Source of the DNA: Pseudopithomyces maydicus
Lineage: Eukaryota > Ascomycota > Dothideomycetes > Pleosporales > Didymosphaeriaceae
Direction of reading: 5' to 3'
NCBI GenBank assembly: GCA_026873275.1
Contig: JANTUC010000006.1
Coordinates: forward strand, 1,860,001-1,924,000
DNA length: 64,000 bases
A program made the position numbers and the translations under genes. A model generated the notes under the pieces. It did not search any database. It saw only the letters and a program-made list of their open reading frames with translations, and was not told the origin of the DNA. This document shows, piece after piece, positions 48,401-61,899 of the stretch. Within the stretch, counting starts at the first letter, position 1; each line of letters begins with the position of its first letter.

Positions 48401-49899
48401 TCTAGGGTATAAATAGAATTTCTTATCCCTCCTTCTAGAGCTTACTCCTTTATATTTAAATAATACTTACTCTTTAAGGGTCCTTTTTATAGATTCTTAT
48501 AATCTTATAAGGTAATATCTATTATATAGTCTTTTTTCTATTAATTCCCTTTTTCTAAAATATGCACTAAACCTTTAGGCGTACTTATAATTTTTTTATA
48601 CTAATAATCCTAACTATAAATTCTTAGTTGTATATTATTTTCTTCTACTAGTTAATAATAGAATTATATTTTAATAATTAATTATAATTAATAATTACTT
48701 CTAGGCTTCCTAAGTCTATTATAGTAAAATTATATTAGCTTTAGAGTCTATCTAGGCTAATAGGTAATAGAGTTATTTTAAGGCGTAATTAGCCTTTACT
48801 ATATTTTTAAAAGAATATTTTATTTATTATTTTTATCTAGATAGGTATCGCCTTATTTTAATAGGGTAGCTTATATTTTTCTACTACTTTAGGGAAGATT
48901 AGATATTTAATAGCCCTAAGGTTTATAAGCGCTATTATTTAGTATCCTTTAATTATAACTTCTTTTTTAATATATAGGTTATTATCTTAATCTACTCTGT
49001 AAACCTTTATAAGGGCGCCTTTACTAGTATAATTTATTTTTTAATAGCGCACTAATTTTTTAACTTATTATTAATATTATTTAATTCCTTTAAGTTCCTC
49101 TTTAAATAAGTAGTATTTTACTCTTAGTTATATCCTATATAAAGCTTATTAAAATAAGTCCTAACTTAATTTAGGCGCTTATTTTCTTTTTTAGTATTAT
49201 TCTACCTGTGCTAATTATATTCTTTTAATATATATTTATTTAGAGCTATCCTTTAATATTCTTTATTAAATAGGTCTGCAGTATTCTCTTCTTTTATATA
49301 ATAGTGTGTAAAGTATTTCCTTTTATAATCCTTTTAGTAAGTAATATTTTAATATACTATATTATAGTTTACTCTATAATTAGTATTGCATATGCTTACT
49401 TCTAAGATATATTTATAGATTAGGCCCTATAGCTACTATTCTATTATATATTTATATATATAATAGATCTAGTAAGTATTATTATAGTACTCTATTTATC
49501 CTTTTTAAAGGTAGGTTTTTTTTAATTTTTCTAACTATACTAGTAGTATATTACTATTTAGTAATCCTCTAGGCGGATATATTTATAAGTAAGGTTTCTA
49601 GATTACTACTAGATATTATCCCTTATTTTATTATAGGTCCTATACTTTTCTTAATAGCATAAATACTACTTAATGCTTTTATATTAAATCTAGATCTAGA
49701 TTTAATTATATAAATTATTAACTATTCCTTAGTATCGGTCTGCGAGTGCTAACATCTATTTATATATATTTTTATAGATTTAGACCCTTTTACTATAATT
49801 TCTAGTATAGTATATTTTACTCCTATATAGCTAGTAAATATCCCTTAATATTTATTTTTAAATTTCCTTTTCTTATAGGGTTAAGCATAAATATTTTTA

Positions 49900-50950
49900 T
49901 AGTAATTTATATTTTAATTTTAAGATCTTGCTATCTTCTTTTATAATAAAGGCTATTTATACCTATATTACTTATAATTATTTCCCTTTAATCTTATTTT
50001 TTATAGTATAATTATATATAAAGTGTCCCGGCTCTCTGCATCCTAGGTAGACTTTTTTATTATACTATTATTATCTTTCTTTATTGGAGAGTCTATTATT
50101 TCTATAATTATATTTACCCTTTTTCTATTATTATTTTTTATAAGTTTTATCGGTTATTATAATATCCCTATCTTTATTTTATTTATTATAATTATAAGCT
50201 TTCTTTATATTAGCCTTTTAATTAAATACTAATCTTTCTAATTCTTTCTTTTTAAGTATCATTTATATAGCCTGTTATTAATGTGGACTGCTAATTTAAT
50301 AAATTCTTTTAGGTTATTTAGTTAGTTATAATACGTTAGTTTGTCCTTAACTAATTCCTTTAGTCTATTATAGTATATAATCTAGAGCGGGGCATTATCC
50401 TAATTTATCTTAGTTTATAATTATTTAAACTCTAATAAATATTTGCTGGCGGACTTAGTTTATTTAAAATATTATATTTATTATTCTATCTTCTTTTCCT
50501 TATTAACTTCTTTAAATATAATTTTAATCTATTCCTTAAACCTATCCTAGGATTTAAAGACTTTTTTAGTAGTATTATTCTATTTATGCGGTTTATCTTT
50601 GTAAGCTAAGTAATTATTAGTAAGGGGTTAGAGCTATTTAGTAGCTTTTCTTTTTATATATATTTTTACTACTAAGACTTTAGTTTAATTAATGCTAAAG
50701 ATCTTGCTATTATAGTAATAGTATAATTTTATATTAGTAAGGAACGTCTTAAGTCCGGTCTTCCCTCTATTATAGTATTTAGCTACTTTAAAGGGTACTT
50801 TTATTATAAGTTTTACTTAGGCCTAAAATAGTATTTATACCTATTTCTGCGTAGTAGCTATTAGGGCTATTATTTATATATAAAGTTTTTATATTTCCGC
50901 GGCTTAGGCCGCTAGTATTATTATTAAATTTATTATAAGTTTAGAAGCGG
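49900..50950 (-). pseudogene. Ty3-e gag with zinc knuckle (RIPped)
   Basis: At about 50060-50003 the minus strand reads VYLGCREPGHFIYNYT, a CxxC-x4-H-x4-C nucleocapsid knuckle in which the second Cys and the His survive and the first and last Cys became Tyr. The sequence 5' to it is coding-like and fits capsid. The region 49900-48400 between gag and RT must include the protease, whose active site I did not identify. Confidence 0.65.
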
Positions 50951-51027
50951 TACTTTTATTAAAAGCCTATAAACTAGTAGAGCTTACTAGGGTTGTTATA
51001 TTAATTTAAACCTTTAGATAGTTAAAA

Positions 51028-51649
51028 TATTATAAGGGGTTTCTACTTACCTAGTCTATATAAGGGTAAATAGGCTTTTTAGGAGCCTTATAGGTATTTA
51101 ATAGTTAAATAATAGTTAGATAATTAATAGTATAAATATCCTTATTCTATTAGTAAAAGTAAGATAACTATCTTCTGTAAAGACTAATAATTCTTAATTA
51201 TAAAAAAGAGCTTTAATTTAGCTATAAGCAAGTATACGAAGATATATAAAAAGTTAATTATAAAGAATAGGAAATATATAGAGAGTATTTTAAATTATAT
51301 ACTATTTTATCTATCCTTTACTATTCTTAGACCTACTAGTTTACTTTTATAGGTTCTATTTACTTAGTAGGAGTAACTCTCTTTACTTTTATAAATTCTA
51401 TCTTTTAAATAAAAGTAATTACTTTATTTTTATAAATTCTATTTTCTTAGCAGGAGTAACTGCTTTACTTCTATTAAAATTTAGTACTTTTAGGATCTTG
51501 CGTTCTTAATAGAATTATAATTATATAATATATTATTTAGCTGGCCCCGCTATCTAGTATATAATTAATTATTACCTTTACCTTAGTTACTAGCATCTTA
51601 TATATAATTCTTTCCTACTGTCTTACGGTTTCTCGTTGTAATTGTAACA
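51028..51649 (-). repeat. 5' LTR of Ty3-e
   Basis: This 622-bp LTR starts TATTATAAGGGG and ends GTAATTGTAACA, which keeps the intact CA end (TG...CA with TGTTA/TAACA). It is followed by the target duplication TTTAA. Confidence 0.94.
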
Positions 51650-53304
51650 TTTAAACTAGAGCGATAGAGCTTAATATACGTCTATATATTTAGCTTATTT
51701 TATATAGGTCTACTAGAAGTTATCCTAGAAGAACTAGTGGAGTTAGTTAATAAAATTAATAAACTATTTTACCTACTTATAATTAAGGCGTATAAGTCTA
51801 GTTACTTATTTTTCTATACTAGAGCTTAGCAGAGTAAGTTAAATACTATTATTTAGTTAGTAGCCCTTTATAGCTACAAATAGGGAAATGCCTATAGAAT
51901 TATTAATTATAGAGTTAGTTATAAATTTAGTTACTAATAAGTATACCGCCTAGTTATCCTGCTAGTAGTTAATATATAATTATAGGTACTATTTAAGCCA
52001 TCTATTTGCATTCTTAATTTAGCTATTAGTTTTTAAATAAAACGCTGTAGATAACTTTAGCTTATTTTCTAAATAGGCGTAAAGCTCCCTCTAGAAGTAA
52101 GATATAAACTAGTAGCCCTAATTACTAATTACCTTTTAAGGGTAATCCTCTTCTTACTAAATATATTATAAAAAAATAAAAGCTATTAACTTAGTATCTA
52201 TTTTATTTATAATAATAAACTTTTCTTCTTACTAAGGCGGTCGACAACCACTAAAATATTCTAGTATTATATACCTACTACCACGCTCTCTAGTAGATCT
52301 ACTATAAAATTAAAGCTAATATTTTACTAATATTATTTAGGCACTAATAATAAGTATAATAAACTATATTTTGCTTCCTAGGAGGCTTTTAACCTTTAAT
52401 AGATAATATAGAATTTTATATAGGCTGTAACGGTGGCCGTTATCTTAAGCTAGTAGAAGGATAAAATAATCTTAGTATATATCCCCTTATGCTTAGGATG
52501 GCCTATAATAGCTATATTATAGTAATTCTTAATTATATGGCAGCGCAGCGGCTCATTATCTAGAATATATATATAATCTTTAATATATACTAGGCCCTAA
52601 TGTATTTAGCACTATTATAGCTTAATTTAAATATCTTACTTAATTAAGCTAAGAGGAAGGCGTTAAACACTAGTATATATTATAGTTATAAGTATTTAGG
52701 TATATTTATCCTCCTTATAGGCCAGTTAAATATTAATCTTTAGTTACTAGTTATCCTTAGTATCTTTAAGCATAACGGTGTTACCAACTATTAGGTATTT
52801 ACTAATATTATAGAGCGATTAAGCTATTATAAGTACTATTATCTTATATATATATATAATTACTTATATATATTTAATTACTTAGCGGGAGTTATCTCTT
52901 TTAAAGAATTCTAATTAGAGTATAACCTATACCTGGTATTTCTATTAGGTATTATTATTACTAATAGGTAAATCTTTAGACCTTTAAATTAGCGTGTCTA
53001 GTTTTATATTCTTAGACCCCAGTTAGTATTAGATATAGAAGTTAAATTTAAATAGGAATTCTACCTAATAAGCTTATTATTAATTAAGTTGCTTACTTAT
53101 TATAAAGTACTATAATATTTAATAATCGGTAACTACCTTAATAGGAGTTAAGGTACTAGCTAGCTTATTACACTATTCTTTAAAGGCCTAGATAATAGTA
53201 AAAAGCTCCTTATTATAAATCTTATAGTTACACTCTGCAGGCGTTATTTTATAGGATAGAAAGACTATAGATTAAAGTATACCCTAGTTATCCTTTTATA
53301 ATAG
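51650..53304 (-). pseudogene. Ty3-b copy 3, right segment: integrase and RNase H (RIPped)
   Basis: This continues the element broken at 44398. RNase H at about 53260-53080 reads FLS-KITPAECNYKIYNKEL with LTPIKVVTDY after it. The integrase core at about 52340-52200 reads NFIVDLLESVVVGI, then NILVVVDRLSKKK. The first catalytic Asp region is well preserved. The element is cut at 53304 by the LTR of Ty3-b copy 4, so its RT, gag and 5' LTR are missing from the window. Confidence 0.82.
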
Positions 53305-53539
53305 TATAATAGGGCAGGCGCCGGCAGATACCTAAGCTTAAGAGATTCTTAATAGTTAGAGGATCCTTAGCAATTAAATAATAATTAAATAGTAATAATA
53401 GGACGCTAGTCCTACTAGCATTAAACTTAGCACTACCTTAAATCCTTAAAGGTAATTCTAGATAGTCCTCTATTATAACTATTTTATATTTAACTTAAGT
53501 GGCTCCTTCGACCTCTATAATACCTCTAAGACCCTTATA
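53305..53539 (+). repeat. 5' LTR of Ty3-b copy 4
   Basis: It begins TATAATAGGGCAGGCGCC and ends AGACCCTTATA, aligning with the 259-bp LTR of copy 2. It abuts the RNase H of copy 3 on the left. The left flank AATAG (53300-53304) would be its target-site half. Confidence 0.83.
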
Positions 53540-56500
53540 CTATAGTTATAATTATTAGGATTCTACTATTCTAACTAATAATTTACTATCTAGATTACAG
53601 GCCGCTAAATAAGTAGTTACCTTAAATACTTTAACCTAAAAAGCTGGCAACTTCGCCGTGCCGTAGCTACTAAAAAAGTATTAAAAAGAAGAAGGAGGCC
53701 TAACTATACCTTATAATAAAATAGTAAGGATTCTATAACCGTAACTATAATTATAACGCGATTATACTTATAAGCCTAACCTAACGCTAAATAAGCGATA
53801 GAATATAACCTTTTACTTACCTAAACAAGGTAATTAAATATTACTAAATATTATATAATACCTAGATAAGATAGCAGGCCCTCTACTAGAAACTAAGTAA
53901 ATAGCGTAAGGTATAATAGCGCGCATAATATAATTATTACTTATAAATTACTTCTACTAAACTTATTACTTATACTCTACCTTTACCTTAGCTGGCTGTT
54001 TAACTTAGGTAAATTAACCTCTATTTATATAATTATAAGATAAGTTAGAGAGACCTACGCCCCTAATAAATTACTCTAATATAGTATAATAACTTACGCC
54101 GTCCGCGGCAGCTGCTTTATATAATTTAAAATTTTAAATTTTATAGTAATTAGCTCTATATATTTAATTATATAAAAAGATATTTGCCTAGGCGACAGCG
54201 GCCTATAATAAGTAAAATAGAATCCTAATTTAACTACTAAATAGTAGCTAGTTTAACCGTTAAATAGCTACTAAGCACCTTTTAACCTTTAGTGATCTAT
54301 ACTAGTATATAGCTATATATATATATAAGAAGTTTCCCCGCCTAAATAGCTCCTCCTAAAAATACTTCTAAATATTATAGTAACTGCCCGCGCTTAATAA
54401 GCTTCTTAGTAGTTAAAATAATATACCTTTTAGCCCTTTAAGTTTTAACCTCTTTAGTTTTTTAAGTAATATTTATATCCCGCTACTAAATAGCGGCACT
54501 AACTAATACTATAGTTTTAATAAATTTTATCTACTTAAATACTTTAGCACCGGCACTATTAGCAGTACTAGTAGTAGTTTTTAACCTAAATTATAATTTA
54601 CCTCTCTTAATATAACTTTGCCGCTATCACCCGCGCCTATATACCTATATAATTAACTAATTATTAGCTTAAGTAAAGAGTAATACTATTAGTAATTACT
54701 TATAGCAGCAATCTAAGAACCTTTATAATCCTAAATAGTTTAGGTAACCTAGTTATAACCTATATAAGAATATAACTAAGAAAACTTAGCTTATAATTAG
54801 GTTAACAATCTAATAGAAAGCCCTAGGGATAACCCTACTAAGAGCTTTAAGTCTAAAGATAATAACTTAGATAAGCTTACTACCTAGTTATATATATAGG
54901 CTAACCAACTTAAAGACCTTATTATTTACTCTAAAAAGAAATAGTAAGTTACTTTTAAGTAATCTACTACTACAGATAAACGTATATTTATTATACTAAT
55001 ATCTAATATAACTTAAGCGGCCCACTAGAGATAGTAATTTAGCCTTATACTTTAATATTTAATACTTCCCCGCCTATTACTGCCAGCAGAAGAAGCGTCT
55101 AAGAATTATTTACTTACCTAATAAGTTAAGATAGAGTTTTATAAAGATCGCCCTATAATAGTAATTAATAAATATAATAAAGCTAGAAATTTAACCGCCT
55201 ATTATAAGCTAACTTTTATTAATAAATTTAAAGCTTTAGTTTTAAATAATATCTATTATATATAGCGCTTACTACTCAGCGTAGCCTAATATATAAAAGA
55301 TTTCTACTAAGATCTCTAAGCTGCAGTAGATACTAAGAATAGTTTATTTATCTACTTAGAGTAACTACTTACCTAAGCTAGCGCTACCTAAAAGAAACTA
55401 AATATATACTAGACTAAATATTATAATTTTATTAATAAATTAACTATTATGTAGCGCAAAGCGATTAAGGCGCGCGATACTATAATTATACTTAATATTA
55501 AAAATAAGGACCTTATATAGCGTTATTAAATTTTTTCTAAGAACTATAAATAACTTAGTGCTAATAAAATAGACCCTTAACGTTTCTTAAAATTAAAAGC
55601 TAACTATAAATACCTTAAGTTATATACTATTATTAATATAGTCGTGCGCAGCAGCTTTAAATATTTATAAAAAAAATTAGAGGTAGACTAATAAAAGCTA
55701 GCTATAGCATATATATAAGTTTAGAAGTTATAGGCGAAGCTTTCTATAATCCTATATATAATACCCTAGAGATAGCCTCTAAAGTAAGGCTAGTTTAAAC
55801 ACTCTATTACACCTAAGTTCTAGTAGATAGATAACCTATATAAGTATAGTACTTTATATATACTTATTATTAAACTAAAATACTTATTAGCGCGCGACCC
55901 TTCCCTATAACACTATATAAGAGATAAATAAGCTATATATTAGTCTTTTTTATATAACTTAGCGCAGGGCTTCTTACTAATTAAATTATTAATAGTATAT
56001 CTAGTATAGTCTAAGTCTCTTAAAACCTTTAAGCTACTAAAGGTGCCTAAATTTAATATAAATAAAAGTATAGACTATAAACTATAGCAAATCCTATTAT
56101 TTAATAAGCTATAAACTATTACTAATAAAACTGGCTAAATCTATTATATACATAATTAGTTATAAAGCAAAGCTATAGAGATAGTATATTTTATTCTATC
56201 TTACGCCTATACTATAGGAGAACTATTACAGCCTCTTAATTATATCCTTTTTAATAATTATAACGCTATTAACACTTAGAAGAAACTCTATTTATAAAAA
56301 TTAAAGTAGAAGATAGGCGAAACCTTATTTAAATAGGAGGTGTAATTCCTAGCCACCACTTTATACCTATTATATTTAACTAACTTTAAAAAGAGCTAAT
56401 AAATACACTACTTAATTTATACTAAGCTAGTAAAGTAAGCGTCTATTAAAGTTACTTTAAATAAGTTATATAAATAATTTATAGACCGCGCCTTCCTCTA

Positions 56501-56780
56501 AGAATACCTACTTAAAGAAATTAGCACTAGTTAGAGCCTTACTATAAAAATTAAGAAAGTATCCTTATCCTTAATTATATTTTTATTCCCTTAGAGAGCT
56601 AAGATAATAATTATAGTATTCTCTACCTTTACTATATTCTAATTAAAATTATAGGGATCCGCTAAGAAGATATATAATTATATTTATTAAAAGCTTACCA
56701 CCTTAGCTATAAAGAAATATTATTTTAACTATAGTAAGCTTAATTATTAGGCCACTAACCCTTAAGCTAAATATAAAGAT
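53540..56780 (+). pseudogene. Ty3-b copy 4 leader and gag with zinc knuckle (RIPped)
   Basis: The 5' kilobase (53540-54530) is leader or gag start with no clear frame, moderately RIPped. It contains the unoccupied target of the solo LTR at 54090-54094. The capsid-like segment at about 56040-56140 reads KFNINKSIDYKL with LLFNKL. The zinc knuckle at 56719-56760 reads YFNYSKLNY-ATNP, the RIPped CFNCxKPxH pattern. Many stops at former Gln and Trp codons. Confidence 0.7.
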
Positions 56781-57199
56781 AATAGCTTAATCCTATTCTA
56801 ATTAATTAAATACTTATACTATATTCTCACTTTAGTCTATAATAAAGCAACTAATAACCCTAAGATACTTTACGCCCTCTTTAGATATATTAATAAGATA
56901 CCTAATTTAAAGCTTTAAAAAAATGCTCTATCTAAAGCTAAGAAGAATTATAAAAGCATTTATTAGGGTTTTTATTAATTTTTAAATAAAAGCGCGCCTA
57001 GGAGCTAGCTAAGTATAAAATAAATAATACCCTTAATTAGCTAAGATATTATATAAAGGAACTTAAAATAGAGACTAGCACTAATACTATCTACCTTTAC
57101 TAGATTTTAACTACTACTACCTTTAATAAACCTATTCTTAGCGCCTTATAACTATAATTCTATTACTTAATTAAGTTAAACACTCCTAGATAATAGGCC

Positions 57200-58830
57200 T
57201 ATATATACTAGTTTACTAATACTAGAGCTAGCACTAGTTTCATTAATAAGCGCTATATTTAATAGTACTAAATATATTAATATAAAATTAAATACCCTAT
57301 AAGCCTAGTCTTAACTAACAGGAAGATTATTAGAAAACTATAAAAAGCTATAGAGCTTACTATATAGTATAGTATATACTTATACTATATAGTCTACTTT
57401 ATTACTAATATTAGTATATTTAATATAGTTTTAGGCATAAACTAACTACAGTAATATAATTCTATCCTAAGCCTATATAACTAAATTATAATATTTAACT
57501 CTCCTTATTATATAATAAACTATCTATAGTAAAACTACTTAGAAGTAGTGCACTATTAGGAAACTTTAAAGAATAATAGATAATTACTACTAGCCTAAAA
57601 GGGTAAAATTAAAATAATCTCTAAAATAGCAGCATACTCTATAACCACCTAATATTTAAAGGACTATATTTAATTATAGTTATAAAACTAAGAGCGCTTA
57701 GCTCTCCCTAAAAATAAAAGTTATTATAGATAAGCTTTTATAGTATATATAAACCTTATCGCAGTTAGTTAAATAGACTATAATAAGTATATAGATAAAA
57801 TAACCTAACTATCTTAAAAGATAAATAAAATTCTACTAAAGCTTCCTACCGCCTACTATAATATAGCCTATATTTTTAATCCTACTAAAATAAATAAGCT
57901 CCCTCCTAAGCGCAATAGTGTAAACTACTCTATTAAACTAACTAATTACTATCCCCTATAATTTTATATATATAGGCTTTCCTAGTTAGAAGTCTTAGCA
58001 ATTAAGAAATATATTAATAAAATAGTAGTAAAGGGATTTATTCGCTCTAGTTAGTTACTATTTATCTTACTAATATTAGTGGTGCAAAAACTAGAAGGAG
58101 GCCTATATATCTATATTAATTATTACGCCCTTAACACTATAACTAAGAAAAACTAAACTATATTATTATCTATTAAAGAAATACTAGCCTATATAAATTA
58201 AACCCGCATTATAATTATCCTAAATATTATTATAGCGTTTAACACCGTGCATATAAAGGAAGAAAATAAAGAAAAGATAATATTCCTCTACTAACATAGG
58301 CTCTATAAATATATAGTTATACCCTTTAGTCTATATAACGTACTAAAAACATTCCAGAATTTTATTAACGACCTATTATAAGAACACTTAGATAACTTTT
58401 ATACTATATATTTAGATAATATATTAATTTACAGCGAAGATAAGAGTAAATATAAGAAATATATTTTTTAGATTCTTTAACAGCTAGACTAGGCGCGAGT
58501 TTTTATTAATATTAATAAATACTAGTTTTATATAAAGTAAGTAAAATACTTAAGGCTTATCGTTACTACCTCTAGGATTAAAATAGACTTAAAAAAGATC
58601 TTAGTAATAGTAGCTTAGCAGCTCCTTAAGTACCTAAAGGATATTTAGGCCTTCCTTAGATTTATAAACTTCTATTACTAGTTTATTTAAGAGTTTAGTT
58701 CTATTTATAAACCACTTATAGTACTTACTTAGAAGAATATTTTAAAGAACTTATTCCCTATTTTAGTATAATTACCTATAGAGAAAGCCTTTAAAGCGCT
58801 TAAAAAGGCTTTCACTAACACCCTAGTACT
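57200..58830 (+). pseudogene. Ty3-b copy 4 protease, reverse transcriptase and RNase H start (RIPped)
   Basis: The protease at 57207-57450 reads LTNTRASTSFINK (LVDTGASTSFIxK with Asp to Asn). RT at 58240-58440 reads FNTVHIKEENKEKIIFLY, then YIVIPFSLYNVLKTFQNFIN and IYLDNILIYSED; the YLDD box has become YLDN. RNase H begins with AFKALKKAFTNTLVL at about 58785-58830 and is cut by the Ty3-a LTR. Domains follow copy 1 exactly. Confidence 0.87.
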
Positions 58831-59330
58831 TATTACAATCCGAGTTTTAGTATAAGGCTACAGCATCTTATACTAGTCAGCAGCTACTATAAGGTTAATA
58901 ACTTCTATAATTATGCGCCGTGCCGCATAAGCTATATTATATTTATATAATTATATAAGTGCTTTATAGCGAGCACTTTATATTTATATTTAATACTTTA
59001 CTACTTAGTAGAGAGCGCTCTATAGAGAGCGCTTAATAAAGAGTACTTAGTAAAGAGTAGTTTTTAAGAACTACTCGCTAGCGAGCAGGGCCAGTATATA
59101 GTATATAAAAATTTAAAGTATTAACTCTAATACTTATATTTAATCCTATTTATTAATCTATTATTTAGATTCACTCAGGCCTTATTATTAATTTAGTATT
59201 ATTTATAATACTAATACTAACTACCCTATTAACCTATTTATATAGTTAATAATCCTTCTTCCTCTATAAGTTACTCCTACCTAAGAATTAATTTTAACTT
59301 TTAGAACTAGCTACTTTTGTGGTTTTAATA
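58831..59330 (+). repeat. 5' LTR of Ty3-a copy 4
   Basis: This 500-bp LTR begins TATTACAATCCGAG and ends GGTTTTAATA (from GGTCTTAACA). It matches copy 2's LTR over its full length. In U3 at about 59010-59055, AGAGAGCGCT is repeated with variants (GAGAGCGCTC, GAGAGCGCTT, AAGAGTACTT), in place of the TGATCA array of copy 1. Confidence 0.9.
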
Positions 59331-59347
59331 TCTTAAACACCCTTAAT

Positions 59348-60480
59348 ATAAGTAACTTTAATAATTTTACTTTATTTAATAATCCTAACAGTAAAGCTGC
59401 TAAATTAAACTTATATAATAATAATTAACGCAAACTTAAAATATAATTACTCTAACTTAACCTATACTTCTACTGTATTAATAAAGATATAGAAGATAAG
59501 AATAAAGTTATCTTTATTATTATATATATAAGAGGCGAACTAGTTAACTAGATTTAGTTATATATTAAAGTATACCTTTTAGTAGAAAACTAAAACAGAG
59601 ATAATATTAACTAGCTTATTAAAAATTATAGTATTTTTTATACTTAGATATAACAACTCTTTAATTTAATTAATAAAAAGTCCTACGCTAAAGAAGCTAT
59701 CTAATATCTTTAATAAACGCACTTAGCAACTAAATATATTATAAAATTTAAATACTATACTATATAAATTAATTAAAATAATAATTCCCTACGCAAAATA
59801 TATAAGTAAAGTTTTAAAAAATCTATATATAAAGAACTTCTACGCAGTGAAGCCACAATTAATATAATATAAAAATTTTATAATAAAACCATTAGGATTA
59901 ATATAGAATAGCATAAATTACACTAGGAATATAAGAATTATAGAAAATTCTAACCTACGTATAACAAGTCAAGCGGATAAACCAGTTACTATATAATTAC
60001 TATTAAATAATAGGTTATAAATAACCCCTACGACTACCAGCTAATAAAACTAGATAATATAATAATAAGAAAGGAGGAGAAGAAAACTAGAATATATAAT
60101 AAAATTTCTAGAAATACTAATAGACTAAATAGACTTAAGCGCGCCTTTAGTAAACCTTAAAAAGGGACCCTATTTAATTAAAAGGAGTAATATACTTATT
60201 TTAATTATAATAAATTAAATTATATTACTAGGAACTATAGATCTAAAAATAAAATTATTAGATAATTAAATGTAATTACTATTACTAATAACTAGGACGA
60301 CAAAGACGAATAGGTTATTATTAATAGAATAAGTAATATAGACCTAAACGAACACTTAAACTTAGATAATTTATAACTTTATAAGAATCTATATAAAGAA
60401 CCTATTAATAACTTTAAATCTATATAAGCGCGAGTACCTATGCCACATTTTTAAGCTAAACTAATTAATATTATAAAGTA
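59348..60480 (+). pseudogene. Ty3-a copy 4 gag (RIPped)
   Basis: The start codon ATG is now ATA (59348-59350), aligned with the intact ATG of copy 1. In codons 1-37 every difference from copy 1 is C-to-T or G-to-A; codons 27 (CGA), 33 (TGG) and 36 (CAA) are TAA, and codons 68 (TGG) and 70 (CAG) are TAG. A zinc knuckle at about 60186-60243 reads YTYFNYNKLNYITRNYR, consistent with CFNCGKPGHITRNC after Cys-to-Tyr changes. Confidence 0.88.
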
Positions 60481-61199
60481 CCTTAATAATCTTACATAAA
60501 CGGAACCTCTAAAAGAAAAACTTTAATTATAAAATAAAGATCTTCCTAAAGAATTAATTTTATACCTAGATAATCAGCAACTTAAGTATGTTAGTAAAAC
60601 TAATATTAAATAGGGATAAAAAAGGTACTAATAATAATTAAAGTAAAAAGTCTATAAAAATAAGAAAGAAACCTATAAACTAGATTATATACTAGACCAC
60701 TAAAATCCTAAACATATATATATTAATTAGAAACTATATAATTATAACTAATATATTATCTATTATAAAACTAAGAAAAAATATTAGTTCTCCTTTAAAT
60801 AGCTTTGCTACTAATAAAAATAGTTTAACTACCTAATTAATAACTATAATATATATTTCTAGAATAAGCGAACTTAATAATACTTTCTAAAATACCTTAA
60901 AGAAAAAAATATAATAATAATACTTATTATTAATAGCATATACATATAAGAATATTAATAGATATATTTATATAAGGATTGCTAAAAGCATATAAAAACT
61001 AAAACTATATTTAAATTTAGTAAAAATAAATAGCTTAATATAATAGAGGTAAGTAAATCCTTTAAATATAAGTAAGTAGGCAAGAAAGGCAAGCAGTCTT
61101 TTTTAAACTAATAAGTAGATTTAGTAGAGTTATAATAGAATTAAATGCACTAATAATTAATTAAATATTATTTATTAAGCTATTAGTAATACTTAATAA

Positions 61200-61500
61200 A
61201 AAAATATAAATTAAAGCTTTACTAGATTTAGGAGCCTAAAGGAACTTTATTTTAAAAAAAACTATTTAAAGAGCCAGACTTAAAAAATAACTTAAGAAAA
61301 CCCCTTTAACTATTTATATTATAAATAAACGCCAATTACTAGGATAATTAAATATATAACTTAAAATTATAATAACACTTAAGATCTATAAGCACTAAGA
61401 GAGGATTATTTTAAATATCTTAAATATAAGTTAGTATAACTTAATCTTAGGTATCCCCTAGCTACGAAAACATAACCTATAAATATATTAAAAAAGAGAG
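61200..61500 (+). pseudogene. Ty3-a protease (RIPped)
   Basis: The frame reads IKALLDLGA-RNFILKK, the active-site DSGAxxNFIS pattern with Ser changed to Leu (TCA to TTA). It later reads LILGIP-LRKHN, the ILGxPWL hallmark. The interval from the zinc knuckle (60243) to 61200 is gag end and linker without a recognised domain. Confidence 0.75.
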
Positions 61501-61899
61501 AGCTTTTAATAAAGAACTATAAATATATACTATAGTTAAAACCTATATATTATATAATACTAATAATAGATAAGAATATAATTAATAATTTAAACTTACA
61601 ATAAAAAGTTAATAAACTAGAATTACCCTTAGTAGATACTAGTAGGCATTACTAAGCTAAAAAGTATAAAAAGGAGAAACGTATAACTTATAATATCTTT
61701 AATAAATATAAAGAATAGAGTTATTTATTTTAGGAAAAGGAAGAAAAAGTAAACTTATTTAAATATTAACTCTAGAATTATATAATTAATCTAGAAGAAG
61801 GGAAAATATTATCTTTTAAACTATTATATAGCAAGTTAGAAAAAGAACTCTAATAAAAAAAGGACTTTATTAAGAAGAACTTTAATAAAAAATATATAT

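Larger units (their letters stand above)
44399..51649 (-). mobile_element. Ty3-e: full-length RIPped Ty3/Gypsy element, TSD TTTAA
   Basis: It is 7,251 bp with two 622-bp LTRs and TTTAA on both sides (44394-44398 and 51650-51654), inserted into the integrase of Ty3-b copy 3. Minus-strand order: gag with zinc knuckle, protease region (about 49700-48900, not clearly read), RT, RNase H, integrase, C-terminal module, polypurine tract. Complete structure with exact target duplication makes it the best-defined element in the window. Confidence 0.95.
53305..58830 (+). mobile_element. Ty3-b copy 4: 5' LTR to RNase H, interrupted by Ty3-a copy 4
   Basis: It starts with a 235-bp LTR and runs through leader, gag, zinc knuckle, protease, RT and the start of RNase H. 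It ends at AGGCTTTCACTAACACCCTA plus GTACT, the point equivalent to about 7055 in copy 1. It is the longest Ty3-b 5' half in the window, supplying the sequence that copies 1 and 3 lack. GTACT (58826-58830) would be half of the target duplication of Ty3-a copy 4. Confidence 0.9.
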
